Notes: a model not told the origin generated them from the letters alone. A DNA stretch of 35,445 nt from Opitutia bacterium (GCA_003566375.1 PXDN01000300.1:1-35445); one strand, 5' to 3'. Positions 1 to 8,242 are shown, numbered from the stretch's first letter. Numbers and translations are program-made.

Positions 1-43
1 CTTCCAAACGTCCTTCTTCAATTAATTGGTCCGCGATGGTCAT
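1..43 (-). CDS. Start of an unidentified gene, cut by the window edge
   Basis: On the minus strand an ATG at 43-41 opens a frame running off the left edge, giving 14 residues that begin MTIADQLIEEGRLE. An AGGGAAA stretch about 7 nt upstream could be a ribosome binding site. The gene lies 36 nt downstream of the SpmA/SpmB-like gene on the same strand, so the two may be co-transcribed. A TIADQL-I-EEGR string resembles the repetitive C-terminal tails of Rpn-family nucleases/putative transposases, but 14 residues cannot support an assignment, and this could be a short remnant. Confidence 0.35.
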   Translation of the reverse strand, partial: MTIADQLIEEGRLE

Positions 44-79
44 GGCATTTTCCCTGACTTCAGAAATAGTCCCCCCCGT

Positions 80-1417
80 TCAACCGAACACGATGGTGGC
101 CACCGTTACCGCCACGATGATGCCGGTGACATCGGCCAGGAGGCCGGCGGGGACGGCGTGGCGGGTGCGGCGGATGCCGACCGCGCCGAAATAGACCGCC
201 AGCACGTAAAAGGTGGTCTCGGTGCTGCCGGCGAGGGTGGCCCCGGCGCGGGCGAGGAAGCTGTCCGGCCCGTGGGTGGCGGCCAATTCCGCCAGCAGGG
301 CCTGGGAGCCGCTGCCGCTCAGCGGGCGCATGAAGGCCAGCGGCAGCAGATCGACCGGGAAACGCAAAAATTCCAAAATCGGCCCGAGAATCCAAGCCAG
401 CAGGGCAATCCCGTCGGCCCCGCGGAACATGCCGATGGCCACGAAAATCGCCACCAGATACGGGATGATGCGCAGGGCGATGTTGAACCCTTCCTTGGCC
501 CCTTCCACAAACTCTTCGTACACCTTGACCTTGTTGAGGGCGGCATACAGCGGGAAAAAGGCGACCGCAAACGGGATGGCAAGCACGGCGAGGGCACCCA
601 TGACCCGCACGAACAGGCCGTCGGCCGCTTCTTCCGGCGCTTCCAGCCAAAAGGCGAGCCCGGGGTTGAGCTGGGCGGCAAAGAAGAAAACAAAGGCCGC
701 GCAAAACAGAAGCAGAACGGCTTTTTTGCCGGGCGTGAGGGGAGCGGGGGGCTCCAGCAGGATTTCCTCTTCCTCCGTCTCCCGGTCCTCTTCGGAGCGG
801 GCGGCCAAATCTCCGGGGTCGGCGGGAGGCAATTGGAACATGGGGAGCTTTTCCAGGGTTTTGACGGCAATCAGGGCGACCATGGTGGAGCACATCGTGG
901 CCACCAGGGCGGTGCCGATGATGGCGGTCGGCATGACCGAGCCCGCCGCCGCCAAAATGCCCACCGTGGTGGCGGATACCAGCTGCACCGAGCTGGTGTT
1001 GATGGCCAGGAAGGTGCACATCGCGTTGGTGGCGGTGCCGGGCCGGGGGTTGAGTTGTTCGAGATGGCGCATCGCCTTGATGCCGAGCGGGGTGGCCGCG
1101 TTGCCGAGCCCGAGCATGTTGGCGGCGATGTTCATCAGCATGGCGCCGTTGGCCGGGTGGTTGGGGGGGACCTCGGGAAAGAGAAACCGCATCACCGGCC
1201 GGATGCCGGAGGCGATGATGTAAATGACGCCGGATTTTTCCGCCAGGCGCATGATGCCGAGCCACAGGGCCATGACACCGACCAGGGGAAGGGCGATGTT
1301 CATGACCGACATGCGGGCCGCGTCGAAGGCGCCGGTGGTCACTTCCGCCATGCGTCCGGTGGCGCCCCCGATGAGGACGGCGGCGAGGATTAGGCCGAGC
1401 CAGATGTAGTTCAGCAT
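80..1417 (-). CDS. Fused SpmA/SpmB-type nucleoside recognition domain membrane protein
   Basis: A 445-residue integral membrane protein. The N-terminal half (about 1-200) resembles spore maturation protein A and the C-terminal half (about 240-445) resembles SpmB; both carry the Gate/nucleoside-recognition fold. Conserved features visible are the asparagine/glycine-rich stretch MNIAANMLGLGNAATPLG near residue 115 and the PLSGSGSQALL motif in the C-terminal half. An acidic linker rich in E, R and D (about 205-220) separates the halves. Fused SpmAB proteins occur in many non-sporulating bacteria, so the name does not imply sporulation. The substrate is unknown; transport of a nucleoside-like or other small molecule is only a family-level guess. 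The ATG at 1417 is the first good start and gives a normal hydrophobic N-terminus. Confidence 0.88.
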   Translation of the reverse strand: MLNYIWLGLILAAVLIGGATGRMAEVTTGAFDAARMSVMNIALPLVGVMALWLGIMRLAEKSGVIYIIASGIRPVMRFLFPEVPPNHPANGAMLMNIAANMLGLGNAATPLGIKAMRHLEQLNPRPGTATNAMCTFLAINTSSVQLVSATTVGILAAAGSVMPTAIIGTALVATMCSTMVALIAVKTLEKLPMFQLPPADPGDLAARSEEDRETEEEEILLEPPAPLTPGKKAVLLLFCAAFVFFFAAQLNPGLAFWLEAPEEAADGLFVRVMGALAVLAIPFAVAFFPLYAALNKVKVYEEFVEGAKEGFNIALRIIPYLVAIFVAIGMFRGADGIALLAWILGPILEFLRFPVDLLPLAFMRPLSGSGSQALLAELAATHGPDSFLARAGATLAGSTETTFYVLAVYFGAVGIRRTRHAVPAGLLADVTGIIVAVTVATIVFG

Positions 1418-1540
1418 CGGGAATCGTTGATAGCGGCGGGAGACCGGGCGGCAAGCCGGAAAAAGACCATAACAGGGAGATTTAACCGAATGAAAACTGG
1501 GGCGCCACGGTTCGGGCGTATGGCGTGATGCGGTGTTGTA
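1418..1540. other. Short intergenic region before the REP-like repeats
   Basis: About 120 nt between the start of the minus-strand SpmAB-like gene and the first repeat unit. It must contain the promoter of the SpmAB-like gene, but no convincing -35/-10 pair could be assigned by eye. No open frame here looks protein coding. Confidence 0.4.
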
Positions 1541-1747
1541 AGCGGGAGCGCTCAGTTTTCAGCGGGCGTGATGCGTTGTGCAAGGGGTTGCGACGGGGAC
1601 TCGATTTCGCCGCCTAAAGGCTGGCGCTCCTGTGCACGGCGTTCAAGCGGGAGCGCCCAGCTTCAGCGGGCGGCATGCGGTGTGCAAGCGATTACTTCGG
1701 GTCTCCGATTTCGCCGCCTGAAGGCTGGCGCTCCTGTGCACGGCGTT
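1541..1747. repeat. Tandem REP-like palindromic repeat, about 105-bp period
   Basis: Two roughly 105-bp units are repeated. Each carries one arm of the type GGGAGCGCCCAGCTTCAGCG (starting near 1541 and 1646) and one arm in the opposite sense, CGCCTGAAGGCTGGCGCTCC (around 1611-1630 and 1714-1734). The second is close to the reverse complement of the first, so each unit can fold into a long imperfect hairpin. The 41-bp segments at 1603-1643 and 1707-1747 are nearly identical, differing at one base (CCTAAAGG versus CCTGAAGG). A related single arm reappears at 3878-3903 after cstA. The arrangement resembles REP/BIME elements. The repeats end about 195 nt before cstA, so they may lie within or upstream of its leader. 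Confidence 0.75.
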
Positions 1748-1940
1748 TCCGAAGGCAATCTTCCGAAGAACAACGGTCCGTTTCAGCGGGCGCATGGGTT
1801 GCGCCCATCCGGGCGAATTTCCGGTGGATTGACAAACCGGCGCGGCGGTTTTCAATGCCGGTTTGCTTTCCGCCTCCGCCAATCCGTCGCGGCGGGCGGG
1901 TCGTTTCCACTGATTTTCCGCCAAACACACAACACTCCTC

Positions 1941-3794
1941 ATGGAAGTTCTCTTCATCGCGCTTCTCGCCGGTTTCGGTTTCATCGTGGCCTACCACACC
2001 TACGGCCGCTGGCTGGGGCAGCGGATTTTCCGTCTCTCGGCGGCGGCGGTTTGCCCGTCGGCCAAGCTGGAGGACGGTGTGGATTACGTGCCGACCAACC
2101 GGTCCATCGTTTTCGGCCACCATTTTACCTCGATCGCCGGCACCGGGCCGATCGTGGGCCCGGCCATTGCGGTCATCTGGGGGTGGCTGCCGGCGTTGTT
2201 GTGGGTCTTGCTGGGGTCGGTTTTCATCGGAGCGGTGCACGATCTCGGGTCGTTGGTGGTCAGTCTGCGCAACAACGGCCAAACCGTGGGGGACATCGCC
2301 GGGAGAATGCTCAATCCGCGGGTGCGTATTCTCTTTCTGCTAACCCTCCTGATGGCGCTGGCCATCGTGCTGGCGGTTTTCGGGTTGGTCATCGCGGCGG
2401 TTTTCCGGATTTTTCCGGCCTCGATTTTCCCGGTGCTGGTGCAAATTCCCCTTGCAGTCGCCATCGGTCTTTGGTTGCACCGGAAAAACGTCAACTTGCT
2501 GCTCCCGTCCCTGATAGCCCTTGGGTTAATGTATCTCTCGGTGATTTACGGGAATGGCGGCTGGCTGGGAGCGTTCAACCAAACTCTCGCCCAGTGGCCG
2601 GCCATCGTCTGGGTCGCCCTGTTGCTCGGATACGCTTTCGTGGCGTCGGTGCTGCCGGTGTGGACGCTCTTGCAGCCGCGGGATTACATCAACTCGCTGC
2701 AATTGATCACCGCGCTCGGTCTGGTGCTGGCGGGTCTGGCAGCGGCGGCCTTGTTTGGCGGTCCCCCGGTGGCGGACGGTGGCGAACGGGTGCCGCTCGC
2801 CCTGGCCGCCCCGATGGTGCAATGGAATCCGGAGGGGGCGCCGCTGATTTTTCCGTTCTTGTTTATCACCATCGCCTGCGGGGCGATCAGCGGGTTTCAC
2901 TGCCTGGTCAGCAGTGGCACCAGCAGCAAGCAACTGCGGCGGGAAACCGACGCCCGCTTTGTCGGCTACGGGTCGATGGTGACGGAGGGGTTTCTCGCCA
3001 CCATGGTCATCCTGGCCTGTTGCGCCGGGCTGGGGCTGGGGATCGCGGCGGCGGACGGGGGGGTGTTGACCGGGCAGGCGGCGTGGGCGGAGCGCTACAC
3101 CTCGTGGTCGGCGGGGCTCGGGCCCAACGTGGCGGCTTTCGTGGATGGCTCGGCCAATTTTTTGGCGGCCATCGGGATACCCGCCGCCGCCGGTGTCGCC
3201 TTGATGGGGGTGCTGGTCGCTTCCTTCGCCGGCACGACGATGGACACCGCCTGCCGCCTGCAACGTTACGTGGTGCAGGAACTGGCCGCCGCTCTCCGCC
3301 CGGTCTCCTTCCGGGGCGGGCCATGGCATCCGCTGAGTTGGCTCGGTTCGCGCCACGGGGCAACCGCCTTCGCGGTGGGCTCCGCCTTGTTCCTGGCGGG
3401 AATGCCACAACCGGGGCAGGAGTGGACCCTGGCCTCGGCGGGCACCGGGGGGATGGTTTTGTGGCCGATGTTCGGGGCGACCAACCAATTGCTCGGCGGG
3501 CTGGCGTTTTTGGTGATCGCCTTTTACCTCTGGCGGCGGCAACTGCCGGTGTGGTTCGTGCTGTTACCGATGGTCTTCATGCTGGTCATGCCGATGTGGG
3601 CGATGTGCTGGCAGTTGTTCATCGGTCCGGAAAGCTGGATCGCCACCGGGAAGTGGGTGTTGGTGACCATGGGGCTGGCGACCATCGCGCTGGAGATTTG
3701 GATGATCATCGAGGCGGTGCGGCTCTTCCCGCGGGCGCGCGGCGTGTTGGAAGAGGGGCCGGCCGAGTGCGTCCGGCCTTCCACCGCCGGCTGA
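1941..3794 (+). CDS. cstA: CstA-family carbon starvation permease (peptide or pyruvate transporter)
   Basis: A 617-residue polytopic inner-membrane protein. It shows the family signature near the N-terminus: the YHTYGRWLG stretch, then DGVDYVPTNR, then GHHFTSIAGTGPIVGPA, and later SGFHCLVSSGTSSKQL. Characterised members (E. coli CstA, YjiY/BtsT) take up peptides or pyruvate under carbon limitation. About 15-16 hydrophobic segments are apparent, and the length falls between the roughly 480- and 700-residue subfamilies. The ATG at 1941 begins directly with a transmembrane helix, which supports it, although no clear Shine-Dalgarno sequence precedes it. The upstream region holds REP-like repeats and a REP-like arm follows the gene. 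No btsSR-type two-component system is present in the window. The actual substrate cannot be read from the sequence. Confidence 0.93.
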   Translation: MEVLFIALLAGFGFIVAYHTYGRWLGQRIFRLSAAAVCPSAKLEDGVDYVPTNRSIVFGHHFTSIAGTGPIVGPAIAVIWGWLPALLWVLLGSVFIGAVHDLGSLVVSLRNNGQTVGDIAGRMLNPRVRILFLLTLLMALAIVLAVFGLVIAAVFRIFPASIFPVLVQIPLAVAIGLWLHRKNVNLLLPSLIALGLMYLSVIYGNGGWLGAFNQTLAQWPAIVWVALLLGYAFVASVLPVWTLLQPRDYINSLQLITALGLVLAGLAAAALFGGPPVADGGERVPLALAAPMVQWNPEGAPLIFPFLFITIACGAISGFHCLVSSGTSSKQLRRETDARFVGYGSMVTEGFLATMVILACCAGLGLGIAAADGGVLTGQAAWAERYTSWSAGLGPNVAAFVDGSANFLAAIGIPAAAGVALMGVLVASFAGTTMDTACRLQRYVVQELAAALRPVSFRGGPWHPLSWLGSRHGATAFAVGSALFLAGMPQPGQEWTLASAGTGGMVLWPMFGATNQLLGGLAFLVIAFYLWRRQLPVWFVLLPMVFMLVMPMWAMCWQLFIGPESWIATGKWVLVTMGLATIALEIWMIIEAVRLFPRARGVLEEGPAECVRPSTAG

Positions 3795-3877
3795 CGGGGG
3801 GCGGCGAATCCCGGAATTGTCACGCAAAGAGGATGCGCCGGAGCGCGCCAATAAGCGGACGAAAATGCGGGTTACAA

Positions 3878-3903
3878 GGGGAGCGCCCGGCTTCAGACAG
3901 GCA
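3878..3903. repeat. Single REP-like arm downstream of cstA
   Basis: The segment GGGAGCGCCCGGCTTCAGAC (start near 3879) matches the arms at 1541 and 1646 with few changes, and lies 20 nt from the 3' end of the IS110-type transposase remnant. Only one arm is evident here; the opposing arm is missing or displaced. Confidence 0.55.
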
Positions 3904-3922
3904 ATGAGAACAAGTGAAAAAA

Positions 3923-4388
3923 TCAGTCATTTTCGGTGCGGAATTTAAAAGGTTTTTCCTCCACCAGGATCGACACCCACCGGCACAGGTTCTTGCGCAT
4001 GACATCGATGATCGCCTTGGTGTGATGATCGCCTTCGGCTTTCTTTTTGTCGTAGTAGGCCCGAAGCCGCGGGTCGTGCAGGAGGCGAACACACGCTGGC
4101 TTAAAACAGGGCCGTGCGGCCCGCTTCGACGCCCCGTTTGGACAGTTTCACCTTTCCTTTGAAGTTGTCTGACTCGCGCAGGCGGGGATCGCAGCCGGAT
4201 TTGAGAAGATTGGCGCATTGATCGCGCAATGTCTGGCGGGCGGAGACGAGGGCTTGAAGCTGAAGCTTTTCCGTCTGCCCCCCATAGCGGAAGCGCTCCA
4301 AATTCCCGCGGTGGATGCGCCCGATCTCACCCACCTTTCGCATGCTCGGGTTTGTGGAAAAACTCCGGCGGCTTTGGCTTATGGCCAA
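3923..4388 (-). pseudogene. IS110-family transposase remnant (C-terminal region, frameshifted)
   Basis: On the minus strand a frame from 4388 encodes a stretch with QLQALVSARQTLRDQCANLL followed by PRLRESDNFKGKVKLSKRG and RTALF, then stops. A second frame resumes at the same place with RLLHDPRLRAYYDKKKAEGD and AIIDVMRKNLCRWVSILVEE, ending at the TGA at 3923-3925. Together these match the C-terminal (transposase_20) region of IS110/IS116/IS902 transposases, where LSKRG, YY-x-KK-EG and a final R-basic helix occur in this order. A run of four T's at the CTG-TTT-TAA junction fits a single-base insertion. The middle part normally lying between the ALV-R helix and the G-x-x-PR-R-S stretch is too short, and the N-terminal DEDD domain is absent. 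The element is therefore decayed and inactive. The ends could not be fixed. Confidence 0.75.
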
Positions 4389-4728
4389 GTAAACTCATCG
4401 CGAGTTTCAGGCGATAAAAACACGCCGGAGTAAAGCTGCCCCTCCGGGCTTTGTCTGAGGCCAACAGAAGTGCTGTTGCGGGCGCGATAAAACACCGGAG
4501 GGAAAATCCATGCAACCTGCCTTGCGCGGTGGTGACAAGGGTCGGGCTTCGCCGAGCACCCCCCCCAAGGGGGCTCCCGTGAAAACGCACCAAAAAAAGG
4601 CGGAGGACCGGTGCTTGAAACGAAAATCAGGTGCTCTAAAAAATCAGGAATGGAACTTGACCCCTGCAGGCTGAGGGGGGAACATGACTCCGTAACCAAT
4701 CAGTTAATCTCTCAACCTAAAGGAACCC
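4389..4728. other. Gene-free region between the transposase remnant and the PEP-CTERM gene
   Basis: About 340 nt with no convincing gene. Two short related strings, GCGATAAAAACACGCCGGAG near 4411 and GCGATAAAACACCGGAGGGA near 4479, form a direct repeat about 68 nt apart, possibly debris of the IS110-type element's non-coding end. A C8/G-rich stretch around 4558-4575 (CACCCCCCCCAAGGGGGCTC) can form a short hairpin. The last 50 nt hold the leader of the PEP-CTERM gene, including AAAGGA about 5 nt before its ATG. Confidence 0.4.
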
Positions 4729-5598
4729 ATGTCTTCAAAATTCGCCAAATGCGCCTCTCTCACTCTCGCCGGGTTTGCCCTCTGTTCCATGGCCGGTGCC
4801 CAAAACGTCCTGTTCCAGGATACCTTCAACTCTTACACCGTTGATCCGTTGAATCCGGCCCCGCCGACTGCCATTGCGGACGGTGGCAAGTGGAGCCAGG
4901 TAATTACCGGCGGATCACCCGGCACACCGGTTTCCATCGTTTTCGATACCGATAACGCGTTTGGCCGCGGAACGGGCAACCAAATCCTCAAGATTGAAAA
5001 CGCTGTCAACTTTGGTCTCGTGGCGGACAAGCTTTTTTCCGCCCAAGTGATCACTTTCAGTTTTGATCTCATCATGGATCCGGTGACCGATGCCCAGGGA
5101 CACACTCAATTCATCAATAGCAACCAATTGTTCGCGGGCAACGGTGATGTGGCCAATGCCAACCGCGCCCACTTGGTGTCGCCGCGCATCAATACCCCGG
5201 ATCAAGAGACTGGGCGATTTCACGGCATCAGCGCCAGCAGTGATGACTACCTCACCGTTGGGCAATTGCACCGAATTGACGTGGTGGTGAACATGAGCGC
5301 TTCCGAAATTTCCTACAACGGGGTTACGCTGGCCTCCGGCGGCGTGGATTCCTGGGTGGATGGTAATCTTATTCATGCTGGTGACGTATTTGCCCGCCAA
5401 GCCCCGGTGCCGGGTGATATCCAGTCACTCCGCATGGGCAGTTTTTCCAACAACGTCTTCAGCGGCCGTTTCGACGGGGTCACCATCTTCGAGGGAGGCA
5501 GCGTTTTGGCCCCCATTCCCGAGCCTGGCACCTACGCCGCTATTTTCGGTGGTGTTCTCTTGGCTCTGGTCCTGATTCGCCGACGTTTTCAGAAGTAA
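4729..5598 (+). CDS. Secreted PEP-CTERM sorting domain protein, unknown function
   Basis: A 289-residue exported protein. Residues 1-24 form a signal peptide ending in SMAGA before QN. The body is a beta-rich, LamG-like surface domain beginning FQDTFNSY. The C-terminus, about 263-289, is a classical PEP-CTERM signal: IPEPGTYAAIFGGVLLALVL followed by IRRRFQK. Proteins of this kind are processed by an exosortase (EpsH family) and delivered to the cell surface or extracellular polysaccharide. No exosortase gene is in the window. The start is supported by AAAGGA close upstream. A strong rho-independent terminator follows 24 nt after the stop codon, so the gene is probably monocistronic. The specific ligand or role is unknown. 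Confidence 0.88.
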   Translation: MSSKFAKCASLTLAGFALCSMAGAQNVLFQDTFNSYTVDPLNPAPPTAIADGGKWSQVITGGSPGTPVSIVFDTDNAFGRGTGNQILKIENAVNFGLVADKLFSAQVITFSFDLIMDPVTDAQGHTQFINSNQLFAGNGDVANANRAHLVSPRINTPDQETGRFHGISASSDDYLTVGQLHRIDVVVNMSASEISYNGVTLASGGVDSWVDGNLIHAGDVFARQAPVPGDIQSLRMGSFSNNVFSGRFDGVTIFEGGSVLAPIPEPGTYAAIFGGVLLALVLIRRRFQK

Positions 5599-5622
5599 AC
5601 TTTCCGAATTAGATTTGGCTCG

Positions 5623-5658
5623 AAAGCCGGTTGATCGTCTGATCAACCGGCTTTTTCG
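5623..5658 (+). terminator. Rho-independent terminator of the PEP-CTERM gene
   Basis: A perfect 14-bp stem, AAAGCCGGTTGATC (5623-5636) with GATCAACCGGCTTT (5641-5654), is closed by a GTCT loop and runs into a T-rich end. It lies just after the stop codon at 5596-5598. The A-run on the left side is short, so it acts mainly on plus-strand transcription. Confidence 0.9.
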
Positions 5659-5722
5659 TGTTCAGATCAAAGGGGCTGCCGTTCATCAAAAGAGGGGGCG
5701 TTACTGGTTTGGGCGGCGGCTT

Positions 5723-6715
5723 TTACTTCCCGCCAAAACCGTCGGGGTGGTCGCGGTGCCAGCGCCAGGCAGTTTCCACGATGGAGCGGATGTCGCGGTG
5801 CCGCGCGGTCCAGCCGAGTTCGCGTTGAGCCAGCGTGGAATCCGCGTAGAGCGACGGCGGGTCGCCCTCCCGGCGCGCTTCCTCAACTGTGGGGATCGGT
5901 TTGCCGGTGACTTCCGCCACCGCGTCGATCACCTCCCGCACCGAAGTGGGGGTGCCGGTGCCGAGATTGTAAAAAAAGGTTTGTCCCGGCGTTTCCAGTT
6001 TCGGAAACACCGCGATGTGGGCGCGGCTGAGATCGTCCACGTGGACGTAGTCGCGCAGGCAGGTGCCGTCGGGAGTCGGGTAATCCGTGCCGAAAATTTT
6101 AATGGTTTCCCGTTTGCCGAGCGCCACGTCGGCGACGAGCGGAATGAGGTGGGTTTCGGGGTCATGGTCCTCGCCGATGGAGCCGTCCTCGGCGGCTCCG
6201 GCGGCGTTGAAATAGCGGAAGGCGGCGGAGCTGAACCCGTGGGCGCGGGCGAGGGCGCGCAGGACGTTTTCAATGTCGAGTTTAGTCTGGCCGTAGGGAT
6301 TGATGGGCACTTGGGGCAGATCCTCGGTCATCGGCAGCTTTTCCGGCAACCCGTAGGTGGCGCAGGTGGAGGAAAAAACGAATTTCCACACCCCGGCGTC
6401 GCGCATGGCTTGGAGCAGTCGCAGGGTGGCGGCGACGTTGTTGAAATAGTATTTCAAGGGATCGGTCACCGATTCGCCCACATAGGCAAACGCCGCGAAA
6501 TGCATCACCACGTCGATGCGCTCTTTCTTGAGAACGGCTCCCACCGTTTCAGCATCACCGAGGTCGGCTTCGTAAAACGGAACCCCGTCGGCCACCGCCG
6601 CCCGGTGCCCAAAGACCAGATTGTCCAAAACGACCGGACGGTGCCCCGCCTCCCGCAGTTGACGCGCGCAATGGCTGCCGATGTAGCCCGCTCCTCCGAT
6701 AACCAAAACATTCAT
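5723..6715 (-). CDS. galE: UDP-glucose 4-epimerase
   Basis: A 330-residue extended short-chain dehydrogenase/reductase that interconverts UDP-glucose and UDP-galactose in the cytoplasm. The NAD-binding glycine motif GGAGYIG is at residues 7-13, the SST of the active site near 115-117, and the catalytic YGQTK (Y141, K145) is present. Further GalE hallmarks are FNVAATL-type, RYFNAAGA and HLIPL stretches. Length matches the family. The frame extends 12 codons upstream to 6751, but the ATG at 6715 gives the standard MNVLVIGGAG start and is preferred. It lies between two PEP-CTERM genes; a role in exopolysaccharide sugar supply is plausible, but galactose (Leloir) metabolism is equally possible. 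Confidence 0.95.
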   Translation of the reverse strand: MNVLVIGGAGYIGSHCARQLREAGHRPVVLDNLVFGHRAAVADGVPFYEADLGDAETVGAVLKKERIDVVMHFAAFAYVGESVTDPLKYYFNNVAATLRLLQAMRDAGVWKFVFSSTCATYGLPEKLPMTEDLPQVPINPYGQTKLDIENVLRALARAHGFSSAAFRYFNAAGAAEDGSIGEDHDPETHLIPLVADVALGKRETIKIFGTDYPTPDGTCLRDYVHVDDLSRAHIAVFPKLETPGQTFFYNLGTGTPTSVREVIDAVAEVTGKPIPTVEEARREGDPPSLYADSTLAQRELGWTARHRDIRSIVETAWRWHRDHPDGFGGK

Positions 6716-6752
6716 GGCCACCCAATCTGGTTGAAGTGGCGCTGGTTTCACA

Positions 6753-6790
6753 GCAAAAAAAACCGTTCCGCGGGCGGCGGGAACGGCTTC
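6753..6790 (-). terminator. Rho-independent terminator after the second PEP-CTERM gene
   Basis: Read on the minus strand, AGCCGTTCC (6788-6780) pairs with GGAACGGTT (6769-6761) around a GC-rich loop and is followed by a run of eight T's (rc of the A-run at about 6755-6762). It starts 32 nt after the stop of the PEP-CTERM gene at 6822 and separates it from galE, so the two are likely separate transcripts. Confidence 0.85.
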
Positions 6791-6821
6791 TTGTTAGGGA
6801 ATAGGATAGAGCCTTTTAGGG

Positions 6822-7658
6822 TCAACGCCGGAAGCGGCGCCAACCTGCCATTCCCAAGGTGCCCAAGCCGAACAACAAAGCCCAGGTGGTTGGCTCGGGG
6901 ACGGCCGTGAAGGCGACATTATCGAAGGAAATGCTTTGGTCGATGCCGCCCACATTTTCACCGAACCAACGAATCCAAAGGGTTTCACCCGGAGCCAAAG
7001 GATCATTCAAATTGACGCTGACAGGGCCCAGGGTGATTTGGTTGTCGGGATCGGCACCGTCGATTTGCAAGCTGGTATCGGAGAAAAAGGGAGAGTTGTA
7101 TTGCAGGCTTGGGATCACCGTCCAGGTTCCATCCTCCAGCGAAGTGGCGTCCGTGGACCATGAGACGACAAACGTGTTTTGCTCGCCGGTGCGAATCCAC
7201 CATTGAATGCCGGTGTAGCCCAAGGTGAAGGAGGTCAGGTCGATCCCCGTTTGGTTTTGAATCGGTGCCCCGATGAAAACCCCGCTGCCGGTATTCGGGG
7301 CTCCGGTCGTGCCGTCAAACGGGCGGATGCCCAGGGACCCGTTCTGAGGATTGTCGTCCGGCCGGAAAAGATGAAGGCTTCGGGGACTGGTGGAGCCCCC
7401 GGAACTGATGCGGAAATTGGGGGGAACGGTGTAGGTTTCATCCGCGCTGTTATAATAGCGGGCAAACCACCCTGACACGATCTGGCCGTCATCCCACGGC
7501 ACGTTGGTGTTGGCCACCCAACCGTCTTCCGACGGGTTGTCGAAGGTTTCCAGCAATGTGGCCCCCGGTGTGGTGTAACTCAGAACCTGCCCCAAAGCAG
7601 CGGAGGCGGTAATACTCAGGCTAAGGAAAGCAATCGGTATGGAGCGCTTGGTTTTCAT
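6822..7658 (-). CDS. Secreted PEP-CTERM sorting domain protein, unknown function
   Basis: A 278-residue exported protein. A signal peptide of about 23 residues ends ASAALG before QVLSYTT. The middle is a beta-sandwich-like domain containing the WI-x-WFGEN string typical of carbohydrate-binding or LamG-like exported proteins. The C-terminus has a PEP-CTERM signal, VPEPTTWALLFGLGTLGMAG followed by WRRFRR. The frame continues upstream to 7928, but only the ATG at 7658 (MKTKRSIPIAF) gives a sensible signal peptide. It has no significant likeness by eye to the other PEP-CTERM protein beyond the sorting tail. It is followed by a strong terminator. Confidence 0.88.
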   Translation of the reverse strand: MKTKRSIPIAFLSLSITASAALGQVLSYTTPGATLLETFDNPSEDGWVANTNVPWDDGQIVSGWFARYYNSADETYTVPPNFRISSGGSTSPRSLHLFRPDDNPQNGSLGIRPFDGTTGAPNTGSGVFIGAPIQNQTGIDLTSFTLGYTGIQWWIRTGEQNTFVVSWSTDATSLEDGTWTVIPSLQYNSPFFSDTSLQIDGADPDNQITLGPVSVNLNDPLAPGETLWIRWFGENVGGIDQSISFDNVAFTAVPEPTTWALLFGLGTLGMAGWRRFRR

Positions 7659-7756
7659 TATCCGCACACCATGATGAAAACTTGTCAACTGATCAAGAGA
7701 TTTTTTGATGCTTTTGCTTCCCTTTGCGATTCTTTGCTTCACCAGGCTTAATGCCA

Positions 7757-8164
7757 TCAATGAGGATTGGCCGGAAAATTGGTCTCGCGGCGGTATTCGA
7801 CGTGGCCGCTGAAAAAAGCGAAGTTTCGCCCGCCCGAATGGGCGAAAGGGATGGCGCCGGGAGCATTGGCGCCGGGAAAGCCGAGGAAGCCGCCATAGTT
7901 GACGCTGTCGATGTCGCTGATCATCCAAATCAGGCTCGGTTCGGTGGCGTTGCGGGCTTCACCCATGGTGCCGGCGGCTTCGATTTCGTGAATGCGTTTG
8001 GGAACGCCCGGTGCCGTGCCGAAGGGCATCGTGGGAAGCGTGCCGCTGTTCAGACGGTGGTTGAGAAGGAAAGTCACCTCGTTGGAGTGGATATTGCGGG
8101 CGGCGTCATTGCTCGGGCACGCGTAAACCTCTTCGGAACGGTCGAGGTAGGGTTCCAGATGCAC
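7757..8164 (-). pseudogene. C-terminal stub of an H-X9-DG type pseudopilin
   Basis: About 135 residues can be read, including EPYLDRSEEVYACPSND and the C-terminal HSGGRNFAFFSGHVEYRRE. The last fits the H-X9-DG prepilin-processing-associated motif with S in place of D. Full-length proteins of this family begin with a type IV prepilin signal (GFTLIELL) and have about 220-250 residues. Here an in-frame TAG lies four codons before residue 1 of the readable part, and the 78 nt up to the divergent DUF1080 gene cannot encode the missing 80-100 residues. The gene is thus a 5'-truncated remnant, perhaps cut when the DUF1080 gene arrived. An alternative is a short expressed fragment starting at GTG 8164, which seems unlikely. 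Confidence 0.65.
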
Positions 8165-8242
8165 GGCCAGCTACCAAGATTTCCGCAAAATGCCAGTGGG
8201 AAAAAAATTGCCAGCCGGGTTGCGGGCCGGAAAACTGACCGC

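Noticed and set aside
26-1393. Long plus-strand open frames opposite the SpmAB-like gene
   Set aside because: Their translations are rich in G, R, H and P with no motif; they are antisense shadows of a high-GC gene with a clear membrane protein on the other strand.
1568-3907. A 779-codon plus-strand frame over cstA
   Set aside because: It is an offset frame of the CstA gene with low-complexity GC-rich composition; the CstA family motifs are all in the frame starting at 1941.
4645-4675. End of a REP-associated (Y1) transposase element near GGAATGGAACTTGACCCCTG
   Set aside because: The string recalls such ends but no Y1 transposase gene or matching inverted end was found nearby.
7724-8242. 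Upstream extension of the DUF1080 reading frame
   Set aside because: The extension is antisense to the pseudopilin remnant and lacks any signal or domain; the ATG at 8243 begins the recognised protein.
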